This document shows, piece by piece, positions 51,346 through 59,327 of a stretch of DNA of 60,331 bases. Origin of the DNA: Phycisphaerales bacterium (GTDB taxonomy: Bacteria; Planctomycetota; Phycisphaerae; Phycisphaerales; SM1A02). Each line of letters starts with the position of its first letter. Within the stretch, counting starts at the first letter, position 1. The stretch covers positions 1 through 60,331 of the forward strand of contig JASMLG010000124.1 of assembly GCA_030748805.1 (NCBI GenBank). The letters run 5' to 3'. The translations under genes and the position numbers were made by a program. A model generated the notes under the pieces. It was not told where the DNA came from and ran no database searches. It saw only the letters and a list, made by a program, of their open reading frames with translations.

Positions 51346-52050
51346 TTAACGACGACCTCTAGCACGACCTCTAGCGCCAGCTGCTCTTGAGTCAGTCTGC
51401 TCTTCTTCAGCGTCTGTGTACATACCCTTGTAAATCCAAACCTTCACACCAATAATCCCGTAAGTTGTTTCAGCATGAACAATTGCGTAGTCAACATTTG
51501 CTTGCAATGTTGAAAGTGGAATTGACCCTTCCCTAACTACGAACTTACGAGCCATTTCAGCACCACCAAGACGTCCAGATATTTGAATTCGAATTCCTCT
51601 TGCTCCATGCTGCATCGCTGATTCGCATCGCTGTTTTAACATCCTGCGGAAGTTTCCACGTTTACGCATTTGTTCACCAACCGCTTCAGCGATTAGGCGA
51701 GCATCCGTATCCGGATTCATTACTTCCATAATCTTTACTTGCGCTTTACGACCTGTCATTGTTTGTAAATCTGCAACAAGTTTGTCTATCTCGGCACCCT
51801 TTGGACCAACAACAAGTCCTGGTCTTGCTGTCTTAACAATTACAGTCAATTCTTCGCGAGTTCGTTCGATAAGAATGTCAGAAACAGCCGCAAATGGCGG
51901 AGTACGATTTAGACGCTTGTCAACGAACTCTCTTATGCGGTAATCCTCGACGAGTAACTCAGCAAAGAGTGCCTTAGGTGCGTACCAACGTGATTTGTGT
52001 CCTTCGGTGACACCTACTCGAAACCCAAATGGTTGAACTTTTTGTCCCAT
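51346..52050 (-). CDS. rpsC: 30S ribosomal protein S3
   Basis: S3 forms part of the mRNA entry. The 234-residue protein has MGQKVQPFGFRVGVTEGHKS, a KH domain (IVKTARPGLVVGPKGAEIDK), RGNFRRMLKQRCESAMQHGA, RGIRIQISGRLGGAEMARKF and IGVKVWIYKGM, and a basic C-terminus (RAAGARGRARGRR). It overlaps rplV by one base (52050). Confidence 0.97.
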   Translation of the reverse strand: MGQKVQPFGFRVGVTEGHKSRWYAPKALFAELLVEDYRIREFVDKRLNRTPPFAAVSDILIERTREELTVIVKTARPGLVVGPKGAEIDKLVADLQTMTGRKAQVKIMEVMNPDTDARLIAEAVGEQMRKRGNFRRMLKQRCESAMQHGARGIRIQISGRLGGAEMARKFVVREGSIPLSTLQANVDYAIVHAETTYGIIGVKVWIYKGMYTDAEEEQTDSRAAGARGRARGRR

Positions 52051-52382
52051 TATTTATTCTCTCCAACAGAGATTATCAGGTGGCTAGTTGGCTTATGAAT
52101 TGGATGTGCACGACCGCGATCTTTTGGTCGCCATCTTTTGATTACAGAGCCCTCATCAACCCTTGATTCTGAAACGTAAAGATTAGATACATCTGCATCT
52201 TGCTCTTCTGCGTTTGCAATAGCGCTGTTAAGCACTGCTTTAAAATACCAAGCAGCTCGTTTCTTGGAAAACTCCAATTGCGAGAGTGCGTCGTCAACTC
52301 GCTTTCCTCGAATCAAATCAGCAACAAGCCGTGCCTTGCGAGGCGAGATTCGAGCATATTTATGTGTTGCTTTATACGTCAT
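52050..52382 (-). CDS. rplV: 50S ribosomal protein L22
   Basis: L22 lines the exit tunnel. 110 residues: ATHKYARISPRKARLVADLI, RGKRVDDALSQLEFSKKRAA, LYVSESRVDEGSVIKRWRPK, DRGRAHPIHKPTSHLIISVG, which covers the tunnel loop. Standard position between rpsS and rpsC. Confidence 0.97.
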   Translation of the reverse strand: MTYKATHKYARISPRKARLVADLIRGKRVDDALSQLEFSKKRAAWYFKAVLNSAIANAEEQDADVSNLYVSESRVDEGSVIKRWRPKDRGRAHPIHKPTSHLIISVGENK

Positions 52383-52400
52383 AAGTAAAAACCTCTTGGC

Positions 52401-52679
52401 TTACGATTTGATGCCTTCCTTCTTGTTGGTATGACCGCGGAATAAACGAGTATGAGAAAACTCACCAAGTTTATGACCAACCATATCTTCGGTAACTAAC
52501 ACTTCTTTAAATTGTCGTCCGTTGTGAACCAAGAAAGTAAAGCCAACAAATTCTGGAACAATCGTGCACGCACGAGACCATGTCTTAATTGGTGACTTCC
52601 TTGTTTGAGAAGACATTGCTTCTACCTTGAGGTAGAGTTTTTCATTTACAAATGGACCTTTTTTTAGTGATCTTGACAT
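52401..52679 (-). CDS. rpsS: 30S ribosomal protein S19
   Basis: The 92-residue protein has [60 protein letters not shown] and [18 protein letters not shown], all typical. S19 pairs with S13 in the 30S head. Standard position between rplB and rplV. Confidence 0.97.
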   Translation of the reverse strand: MSRSLKKGPFVNEKLYLKVEAMSSQTRKSPIKTWSRACTIVPEFVGFTFLVHNGRQFKEVLVTEDMVGHKLGEFSHTRLFRGHTNKKEGIKS

Positions 52680-52693
52680 AACTTCTTCCTAAG

Positions 52694-53548
52694 TCAGATT
52701 TTTAATTGTCCGTAACGTTTACTCTTACGACGACGGAGGATACGAGCATCCGTCCATTTTCCACGCTGCCTTGTGCGACCGCCCTTTGACTTCGTTCCAG
52801 AAGCACTTGCAGGTGTTCGACCGCCTTTAGAGCGACCTTCACCACCACCAAGTGGATGGTCGTGGTGACTCATCGCCATGCCACGAACTTTTGGGCGTCG
52901 ACCTAGCCATCTATTACGACCGGCCTTTCCAAGTTTTACATTTTGGTGATCTGTATTACCAAGCTGACCAATTGTTGCACGACATTCAACAGATACCTGT
53001 CTAATTTCACCCGATGGCAACACGATGGTTGCCCAACGTCCTTCTCGGTTACTCAATCGAGCCGCAGCTCCAGCAGAACGACAAAGTGCGCCGCCTTTAC
53101 CTGGTTCAAACTCAATGTTGTGAACTGTGAGACCGGTTGGAATATATTTCAGAGGCATGCAATTGCCTGTCTTTGGCTCAATTGCACTATTGGAACTTTT
53201 TACAGTGTCACCATCTGTAAGGTTTCTTGGAGCCAAGATATATCTTTTTGTTCCATCTTCGTATTGCAAAAGTGCAATGTGGCAACTTCGATTTGGATCA
53301 TATTCAATACCAATTACGCTTGCTGACATATCGTCTTTAAGTCGCTTAAAGTCGATGCGACGATAGCGTCGTTTGTGACCACCGCCACGACCACGTACAG
53401 TAATTTTGCCTTGATTATTTCGTCCACCATTTTTCTTAATTGGTGTAAGCAACGATTTCTCTGGTGTTTTCTTTGTAACCTCAATATGAATATTCACTGA
53501 AGCATTTCTACGACCAGGTGTTGTTGGTTTGTAAACTCTAATAGCCAT
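52694..53548 (-). CDS. rplB: 50S ribosomal protein L2
   Basis: L2 is needed for subunit joining and peptidyl transfer. The frame opens at 53563, but MAIRVYKPTTPGRRNASVNI at ATG 53546-53548 is the family start and GGAG lies six nucleotides before it (284 residues). GGRNNQGKITVRGRGGGHKR, RRYRRIDFKR, GGALCRSAGAAARLSNREGR, RKVRGMAMSHHDHPLGGGEG-like conserved C-terminal region are present. Confidence 0.97.
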   Translation of the reverse strand: MAIRVYKPTTPGRRNASVNIHIEVTKKTPEKSLLTPIKKNGGRNNQGKITVRGRGGGHKRRYRRIDFKRLKDDMSASVIGIEYDPNRSCHIALLQYEDGTKRYILAPRNLTDGDTVKSSNSAIEPKTGNCMPLKYIPTGLTVHNIEFEPGKGGALCRSAGAAARLSNREGRWATIVLPSGEIRQVSVECRATIGQLGNTDHQNVKLGKAGRNRWLGRRPKVRGMAMSHHDHPLGGGEGRSKGGRTPASASGTKSKGGRTRQRGKWTDARILRRRKSKRYGQLKI

Positions 53549-53566
53549 ATTTATCTCCGCCAACTC

Positions 53567-53845
53567 TTAAAAGAGTTCGATACGATCCTCCGCATGAAGT
53601 TTCACGACAGCCCGCTTTTGGCTTCCAACCCTAAACCACCCCATACGGTTTCGCTTAAGTTGACCCTTTCTAACTTGAGTCGAAACAGAAACGACTCGAA
53701 CGCCGTAAATTTCCTCAACAGCACGCTTGATTTGACCTTTATTAGCACGATTATCAACTACAAATGCGTACCTATTATTGGCACTCGCTCCAAATGTTGT
53801 CTTTTCTGTGACAAGCGGCTTCTTAACGATAGTAGTGACTTCCAT
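53567..53845 (-). CDS. rplW: 50S ribosomal protein L23
   Basis: L23 lies beside the exit tunnel and docks trigger factor. 92 residues: MEVTTIVKKPLVTEKTTFGA, NRYAFVVDNRANKGQIKRAV, EEIYGVRVVSVSTQVRKGQL, KRNRMGWFRVGSQKRAVVKL. It overlaps rplD by one base (53845). Confidence 0.96.
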   Translation of the reverse strand: MEVTTIVKKPLVTEKTTFGASANNRYAFVVDNRANKGQIKRAVEEIYGVRVVSVSTQVRKGQLKRNRMGWFRVGSQKRAVVKLHAEDRIELF

Positions 53846-54498
53846 TAGGCGGCCTCCTCATCTTTCTTCCAAGCAGAACCATCTAAGAACGCTTCAATTG
53901 ATGCCTTGTCAACAACGAGGTAACGGTGATTTAGCAATTCAAAAACGTTCAACTGGTCTACTCTTGTAGTCAAAACGTGTTTAATATTTCTAGCAGATAC
54001 TGCAGCGTTTCGGTTTTCGCTATCAACTGCAACTAAGCAAGATCGATCAACGCCTACTGCATCGAGAATTGCTTTGAACTCTTTTGTTTTTGGTGTGTCG
54101 AATTCAAGATCGACTATGCACTTTACTTCCCCGTCAACCAATTTTGCTAGGAGTGCGTTCCTGTTAGCAAGTTGTCTCATTTTCTTAGGCATATCCTTGC
54201 GAAAATGTTCGTGTGTTCTTGTTTTAGCAAAAGTTACTCCGCCACCTTTTCGAATGTTTGTACGGACAGTACCCATTCGTGCGTTGCCGGTTCCTTTTTG
54301 CTTATATATTTTTCGAGTCGAACCATCTACCATTCCACGGCTTTTAGTTCTCGCTGAACCTTGTCGTCTGTTAGAGTGGAACATGACATACGCCTGCTTT
54401 AGCAGTGTAGGTCTTACCTCGGTACCAAGCAATGTTTCGTCGATGTTAAGCGTTTCGACCTGCTTGCCTTTTTTGTCATAAATTGGAAGTTCAATCAT
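53845..54498 (-). CDS. rplD: 50S ribosomal protein L4
   Basis: L4 lines the tunnel and in E. coli represses the S10 operon. The 217-residue protein has TRKIYKQKGTGNARMGTVRT, NIRKGGGVTFAKTRTHEHFR, KDMPKKMRQLANRNALLAKL and a C-terminal helical domain. The start follows AGGTGAAAAAAT. An unusual 182-bp gap separates it from rplC upstream. Confidence 0.96.
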   Translation of the reverse strand: MIELPIYDKKGKQVETLNIDETLLGTEVRPTLLKQAYVMFHSNRRQGSARTKSRGMVDGSTRKIYKQKGTGNARMGTVRTNIRKGGGVTFAKTRTHEHFRKDMPKKMRQLANRNALLAKLVDGEVKCIVDLEFDTPKTKEFKAILDAVGVDRSCLVAVDSENRNAAVSARNIKHVLTTRVDQLNVFELLNHRYLVVDKASIEAFLDGSAWKKDEEAA

Positions 54499-54680
54499 AT
54501 TTTTTCACCTGTGACGTTTTCGTCTTTGTTTGCCTTACGCTCCGTTGTGGTCGGGAATCCAGAGTTTTGAGAGTCCGGGAGGTCCGATGGTCACTCGGTA
54601 GAGTTTGACTCGGCGTACTATTACGGTTTGTCGCGATTATCTGGTTCTCTAAAAAGAGCCTTGAAAATCTACCAATAAAC
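54499..54680 (-). promoter_or_regulatory. Unusually long spacer inside the operon, between rplC and rplD
   Basis: Most spacers in this operon are 1-120 bp; here 182 bp hold no ORF. On the transcribed strand GGCTCTTTTTAGAGAACC could form an imperfect small hairpin about 135 nt before the rplD start, and CGGACCTCCCGGACTC lies in the middle. It may be an internal promoter or a leader for regulation of rplD and later genes. This is inference from length only. Confidence 0.35.
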
Positions 54681-55355
54681 TTATTTACTGGCTGCTGTTG
54701 TTTTTTTCCTATTTAGTCGTTTTGCTTCTCGAATAAGAACCATGCCACTGTTTGGTCCTGGAATAGAACCTTTCAGCAATAACAAGTTTCTTTCACTATC
54801 AATATTAATTACTGGCAAACTACGACAAGTAATTTGCTTATTCCCCATGCGTCCGGGCATTCTTTTGCCTTTTTTCAACTTCGGTCCTGTACCAAGGTTA
54901 GTTGCGTGTCCATTAATAGATCCCGGACGACGATGGGCACGCTTTACACCATGAGACGCCTCAAGACCTTTAAAATTGTGCCGTTTCATACCACCGGCAA
55001 AACCTTTGCCTTTACTGTTTCCAACAACATCAACAAACATTACGTCTTCAAAAGTAGAGACGTCAATTGTTTGACCTTGTTCCGCATCTCCAGTGTCTTC
55101 AACACGAATTTCGCGGTGGAATTTTTTTGCTGAGGTTCCAGCTTTTGCATCGTGTCCAATTATTGGCATTGTTGCGCGACTTGGTCGGATATCTTCAAAT
55201 CCAATTTGAATAGCGTTATACCCATCTGACTCTTCGTTTTTAACTTGAGTTACAACACAAGGACCTGCTTCAATAATAGTTACGGGTATATTGGTTCCGT
55301 CTTCAAGAAAGTATCTTGACATTCCAACTTTTCTGCCTAGTAACATTTTCGACAT
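54681..55355 (-). CDS. rplC: 50S ribosomal protein L3
   Basis: L3 is needed early in 50S assembly and reaches the peptidyl-transferase centre. The 224-residue protein has MLLGRKVGMSRYFLEDGTNI, SKGKGFAGGMKRHNFKGLEA, SHGVKRAHRRPGSINGHATN, KGKRMPGRMGNKQITCRSLP and NLLLLKGSIPGPNSGMVLIR. Standard position after rpsJ. Confidence 0.97.
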   Translation of the reverse strand: MSKMLLGRKVGMSRYFLEDGTNIPVTIIEAGPCVVTQVKNEESDGYNAIQIGFEDIRPSRATMPIIGHDAKAGTSAKKFHREIRVEDTGDAEQGQTIDVSTFEDVMFVDVVGNSKGKGFAGGMKRHNFKGLEASHGVKRAHRRPGSINGHATNLGTGPKLKKGKRMPGRMGNKQITCRSLPVINIDSERNLLLLKGSIPGPNSGMVLIREAKRLNRKKTTAASK

Positions 55356-55422
55356 TGTTGAGATCCTTTTGTAGGGATGGGTTTTGGTCAGGGGTCTTGT
55401 GACATGACCGGAGAGTTAATAA

Positions 55423-55725
55423 TTACGCTTTTATTTTTACAAAAACACCAGCGGGGACTACGAGGCGGTTAAGTGCTTCAATTGTTTGTGCGCTGGGTTC
55501 TGATATATCTATGATTCGCTTGTGGGTTCTAATTTCGAATTGTTCACGTGATTTTTTATTCACAAAAGTTGAACGGTTTACCGTATAAACCTCACGCCTT
55601 GTTGGTAGTGGAATCGGACCTGCAACTCTTGCGCCTGTGCGCTTTGCATGATCAACAATCTCCTTCGCCGAAGCATCCAGTGCTTGGTGATCATAGGCCT
55701 CCATTCTGATTCGAATTTGTTGCAT
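55423..55725 (-). CDS. rpsJ: 30S ribosomal protein S10
   Basis: S10 (NusE) acts both in the 30S head and in antitermination. 100 residues: [80 protein letters not shown]. It is the first gene of the ribosomal cluster and is preceded by a recognisable promoter. Confidence 0.97.
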   Translation of the reverse strand: MQQIRIRMEAYDHQALDASAKEIVDHAKRTGARVAGPIPLPTRREVYTVNRSTFVNKKSREQFEIRTHKRIIDISEPSAQTIEALNRLVVPAGVFVKIKA

Positions 55726-55757
55726 TACAGATATTTACCTCAACTTCTTCTAAAAAT

Positions 55758-55847
55758 TGCTTGCAACGTGCAAGCACTCATACTCCACCGCGCATTGCGC
55801 AAGGGCGAGAATCGAGGATTCTACCCCCACAATGCCCCTCTTGTCAA
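55758..55847 (-). promoter_or_regulatory. Promoter and leader of the S10-spc-alpha operon
   Basis: On the minus strand TTGACA (plus 55842-55847) is followed after 18 nt by TAGAAT (plus 55818-55823), a good sigma-70-like promoter. The -10 region lies in a small palindrome GAATC-gag-GATTC. The leader of about 85 nt before rpsJ holds GCGCA-t-TGCGC (55790-55800) and TGCTTGC-aacgt-GCAAGCA (55758-55776), both able to form hairpins. Confidence 0.6.
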
Positions 55848-55909
55848 TATCTGAGTACACTTAGCTTTAGCCCTTTTTCAAATGCAATTACTTGGTAGAG
55901 TGCTCAAAT

Positions 55910-57220
55910 ATGTTGAATGTAATCTTCTTTTTATGCATAGTTGGCATTTTGTCCTCCCCATATAAGAATGGATCAATCGGTGTATCCATGGATATTCCTG
56001 ACGGATCAACAGTTGTTGCCACAACTGCGATCCCTCCATTCTGCATGATTGCTGGCTCTAACCCTAGTAATAACTGGCACTTACGTCTTGACAGAGGTCC
56101 CAATCCCGCCAATTTAACACCAAAAGCCCTTGTGTTAGAGGCAAAAAAGCGGGTTGGAGTACCCGAAGAAGCAAACTTATTAGAAAACAGGAAGTTTCTA
56201 GCAGGCGATATAGAGGGATGGTGGCAACTTATTCAAAGTCCAGCTAAAGATGATTCAACAGTTATAGGGTGGTTTGTCTTACCTGCCCCCGGTCAACAGT
56301 ACATTATGGCAAGCGTGCTTACTGATGATATTGGTTGGAAAATGGCTGGTAACAGCATCCTTGCTTCAATAAAATCAATTAACCCCCTTGATCCTGTAGA
56401 GGTTATTAGCGATAAAATGGCAGGACTTGATGCAGCAACAGAAAAGTTGTCTACGATTAATAAGAACTCCCTGATAACTTTGATTGGGTTCGAAGAATGG
56501 AGAAGGATCCAAACGGTTCAATCAGAAGGCGGAACTCCTAAAGATATTGGATACGCGAAGGTTTCTGTTAGTTCTGGAACTGTAGATAATCTTGATACAG
56601 ACAAATCTCAAGATAACGAAATCCCAACTGGTATTATTGTAACTCTTAGATCTCGACTAATTCCAAATCCAGCAACAGGCGTTGTAGTTGATTCCACTGC
56701 TAAGTACTGGATGAGTTGGGATGGAATAGAGGAACGGTGGTCAAACCGAGTAAATCGGTGGGTAGACAGAGTGAGTGCCATTGAGAGCGAAACTGGTATT
56801 CGGAACCGAGCTCAACTTGGTGCCCCAAAGCCAAAACTTCTTGTCATACAGCAAGATTTGACATCGAACAAAATCGAACCTCCATTTGAAACAATAATTG
56901 AAGATCCTTGGTTACCAAGAGCCATGGTTTGGATTCTTGGACACTGGTTAACTGATAATGAATTAGACAAGAATTATATTTGGAGGACCTATGACAACAC
57001 GGGAATTTCGAGGGTTGTCACTAGGAGTGATACAGTTACTAGGGGAGATGACGGAATAACAACAATCACGACTAAATTCGGTGAAGAAAATGATTCATTA
57101 ATAACAACTATTGATATAAATGGACGTCTAATCAAGCAGAAACAAGTTGGGGGAGTACTAGTTTCTGGATCTTCTGAAGAAACACTTAGGTCAATTTGGC
57201 AACCGAAAAAGCTTTGGTGA
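55910..57220 (+). CDS. Hypothetical secreted protein, 436 aa
   Basis: The frame opens at TTG 55892, but ATG 55910 begins a signal peptide (MLNVIFFLCIVGILSS) and is more likely the start. The mature protein is rich in Trp/Asp (NNWHLRLDRGPNPANLTPKA, GDIEGWWQLIQSPAKDDSTV, WGMSWDGIEERWSN-like strands) and probably beta-rich; no family recognised. It shares a promoter region with the divergent ribosomal operon and overlaps the convergent downstream gene by 35 bp. Confidence 0.6.
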   Translation: MLNVIFFLCIVGILSSPYKNGSIGVSMDIPDGSTVVATTAIPPFCMIAGSNPSNNWHLRLDRGPNPANLTPKALVLEAKKRVGVPEEANLLENRKFLAGDIEGWWQLIQSPAKDDSTVIGWFVLPAPGQQYIMASVLTDDIGWKMAGNSILASIKSINPLDPVEVISDKMAGLDAATEKLSTINKNSLITLIGFEEWRRIQTVQSEGGTPKDIGYAKVSVSSGTVDNLDTDKSQDNEIPTGIIVTLRSRLIPNPATGVVVDSTAKYWMSWDGIEERWSNRVNRWVDRVSAIESETGIRNRAQLGAPKPKLLVIQQDLTSNKIEPPFETIIEDPWLPRAMVWILGHWLTDNELDKNYIWRTYDNTGISRVVTRSDTVTRGDDGITTITTKFGEENDSLITTIDINGRLIKQKQVGGVLVSGSSEETLRSIWQPKKLW

Positions 57221-58319
57221 GTTTGTTAGAGTAAAGAGGGAATGCCCAATCTCGTCGGTTTGCTGTTTTGTTAGCTCGTTTCAACTCCTTTACATCAGGT
57301 CTAGTACCCCTTGATTCAAGCCATTTGTGCATAGCCAAATACTTCAAATGTTTTTCTGGAGATTTGTATGGCGCATTATTGATTTCATCTAGTAAATATT
57401 TTGGTGGAGAGTAATAGTTCCGCCTTTCCTCTTCGATGGACCGGATGTGAAGCGGTAATTTTTCCGTTGCACTTGCCATTACCATCTGACATAGGTGAAC
57501 ATCCAACCAATCAATTAACCATTTTTTCATTACGTTGTCGTACTTGTATCCACCAGTTCCATGTACAAACAAATCACCAATAGCGACTCTAGCAAGAAGT
57601 GTTAACAACAGAGCACGCGGGCGAATATCTTCATAATTGTTCTCCGCTTTACTGTTGGTTTTTCCTTGCCACAGTGGAAGTTCGCCAGTTTTTAGTTTGT
57701 CAATTCCACAATACGGGAATTGGTCAACTGCATTGTTATAGGTTGAAATGCACTTCTCTGGATCACGTTGCATCTCATTAACAACAGCTTTTCCTAAGTC
57801 AGTTTCTAGCAACGAAGTTCCTGCAATACAGCAATCCACCTTTGCGAAAGGTTCCATAAGGTTTACTGTTGCGTTCGCAAATTGCATCGCTGCGTTTTCC
57901 CCTTCTGCTCTGGCGAGTGAGTTTGAAAAAACAGTATCACCTATTGGTGCAAGACGCGACTGATCTTTCATCGAAATGTTGGCATCAACTTCTGCAACAG
58001 TAACGTGTTTCGTTGTCAGGTATTCGCCCGACTCATCAGGCATTTCAATGAGTCCCGATTGTCCAATGTGATGGTCAACGACGAGGTACACAAGAAAGCC
58101 GCCAACTTCTTTTGCAAGTTGCCCACCTGCAATAAACTTCGCAAGAATTCCCGGATGAAAAAATTCTGGTTGATGACCTACAACGATGATGGGTTTTTCA
58201 GGGAGACCCAACGTCTTTCTTGCAGACGCTCTCCACGATGCAAGCGGTGTTCCAAACAGAGCCCCTGATGGAGGGCCAACAAGAGACGACCATGTTGAAA
58301 TGGCCGGCTTAGTTAGCAA
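57186..58319 (-). CDS. Hypothetical protein with GHQPEFFHPG motif (possibly BshC-like), 377 aa
   Basis: The protein has KPIIVVGHQPEFFHPGILAK, VDHHIGQSGLIEMPDESGEY, and LFVHGTGGYKYDNVMKKWLI. The V.GHQP...HPG..AK start and the HGTGG-KYD motif recall proteins of the bacillithiol-ligase (BshC) type, but it lacks enough similarity for me to assign that. It probably starts at TTG 58319, overlapping the glycosyltransferase stop by 7 bp; so the two are likely coupled. The function may be in thiol or sugar metabolism. Confidence 0.55.
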   Translation of the reverse strand: MLTKPAISTWSSLVGPPSGALFGTPLASWRASARKTLGLPEKPIIVVGHQPEFFHPGILAKFIAGGQLAKEVGGFLVYLVVDHHIGQSGLIEMPDESGEYLTTKHVTVAEVDANISMKDQSRLAPIGDTVFSNSLARAEGENAAMQFANATVNLMEPFAKVDCCIAGTSLLETDLGKAVVNEMQRDPEKCISTYNNAVDQFPYCGIDKLKTGELPLWQGKTNSKAENNYEDIRPRALLLTLLARVAIGDLFVHGTGGYKYDNVMKKWLIDWLDVHLCQMVMASATEKLPLHIRSIEEERRNYYSPPKYLLDEINNAPYKSPEKHLKYLAMHKWLESRGTRPDVKELKRANKTANRRDWAFPLYSNKLTKAFSVAKLT

Positions 58320-59053
58320 GGCACTTGCTCTCGAGCATTTGGAAGAAGAGTTTCGTTTTTTCGCAGTTCGTTACAGAGTACTGCTCTGTAGTGATCGAGT
58401 CGTTTCACTGGATCATCGAGTTGCCCTCCGAACGTTCTATTCGGGTCATTGTAAATCATGCGAACTGGGATTTCGCAAACACGTAATCTCCGAGCAGCGG
58501 CTTGCACCCAAAATTGAATGGGAAACGCGTAGCCATTGACGTCAAAGTTAAACGCGCCAAGAGTAGAAACACGATACGCCTTAAATCCACAAAATGCATC
58601 TGTGATTTCGATACTAAGTGCATCGTGCAATTCTTGTGTCACTTGTCTGTTGATGGTTTGGCGATCTTTCGGAGGCATGTCATTTTCTGGGTGCACTTCT
58701 AAATATCTGCTCCCAGAAATAATGTCTGCATCATCTTGGTCAATTTTCTCTATAAATTGTGGAATCGATGCTGGCTCATGCTGTTCATCACAATCCATAG
58801 TGATAAGCCAGTCAAAATTGTCGACAGCTGCCCAGCGAAACATGTCTTGCAATGACCTTCCGTACCCGCGGTTTTCAGAATGTCGAATGACTTCAACCTT
58901 GTGTCCTGCTAGCAGTGCTGGCGTGAGATCATTCGAACCGTCATCCACAATCAATATATCATCTGCATATTTACAAACCTCGCTCAGTACTGAGTTTATG
59001 TACTTTGCTTCGTTATAGACAGGAATCCCAATTAACACTCTCATCCCCACCAT
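58313..59053 (-). CDS. Family 2 glycosyltransferase (dolichyl-phosphate-mannose-synthase-like)
   Basis: The 246-residue protein has the GT-A fold: MRVLIGIPVYNEAKYINSVL, DDILIVDDGSNDLTPALLAG, NRGYGRSLQDMFRWAAVDNF, the metal-binding DxD-like MDCDEQHEPASIPQFI, and SGSRYLEVHPENDMPPKDRQ. It has no C-terminal membrane segments. Members transfer sugars from nucleotide donors to lipid carriers or polymers. The start is ATG 59053 or ATG 59044. It lies upstream of and overlaps the 377-aa gene. Confidence 0.8.
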   Translation of the reverse strand: MVGMRVLIGIPVYNEAKYINSVLSEVCKYADDILIVDDGSNDLTPALLAGHKVEVIRHSENRGYGRSLQDMFRWAAVDNFDWLITMDCDEQHEPASIPQFIEKIDQDDADIISGSRYLEVHPENDMPPKDRQTINRQVTQELHDALSIEITDAFCGFKAYRVSTLGAFNFDVNGYAFPIQFWVQAAARRLRVCEIPVRMIYNDPNRTFGGQLDDPVKRLDHYRAVLCNELRKNETLLPNAREQVPC

Positions 59054-59068
59054 TGTACAGTATCGCGC

Positions 59069-59270
59069 AATGTGACTATCACTTTGAAAACGGAAAGGCA
59101 GACCAGGAAATCACTGTACTGACAACGAGTTGTAAATGTGACTGTCACTTTGAAATCGGGAAGGCGCCACGACTTAAGCCGCACATTGACATAAGGTTAC
59201 AGAAGGGACTGTCACTTTGAAAGCGGAAAGGCAGACCAGGAAATCGCTGTACTGACAGGGGATTCAAAAA
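59069..59270. repeat. Array of three palindrome-tailed repeat units
   Basis: GTGACTATCAC (59072-59082), GTGACTGTCAC (59138-59148) and GGGACTGTCAC (59206-59216) each start a unit with CACTTTGAAA, then CGGAAAGGC (or CGGGAAGGC). Units 1 and 3 continue almost identically (AGACCAGGAAATC-CTGTACTGACA, about 45 bp). The palindrome is the same as that near ahcY, purF and pheS, but the tails differ, so this is a second subtype. It fills the gap between the glycosyltransferase and the terminator. Confidence 0.85.
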
Positions 59271-59298
59271 AAGGGCTCTGCTGAAGCAGAGCCCTTTG
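59262..59298 (-). terminator. Strong rho-independent terminator for the cysteine-rich gene
   Basis: AAAGGGCTCTGCT (59270-59282), loop of 2, AGCAGAGCCCTTT (59285-59297); on the minus strand it is followed by TTTTTTT. Perfect 13-bp stem with T-run, 30 bp after the stop codon at 59328-59330. Confidence 0.93.
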
Positions 59299-59327
59299 AG
59301 AAATCACGTTAGAAGTGATTAGCGGGC

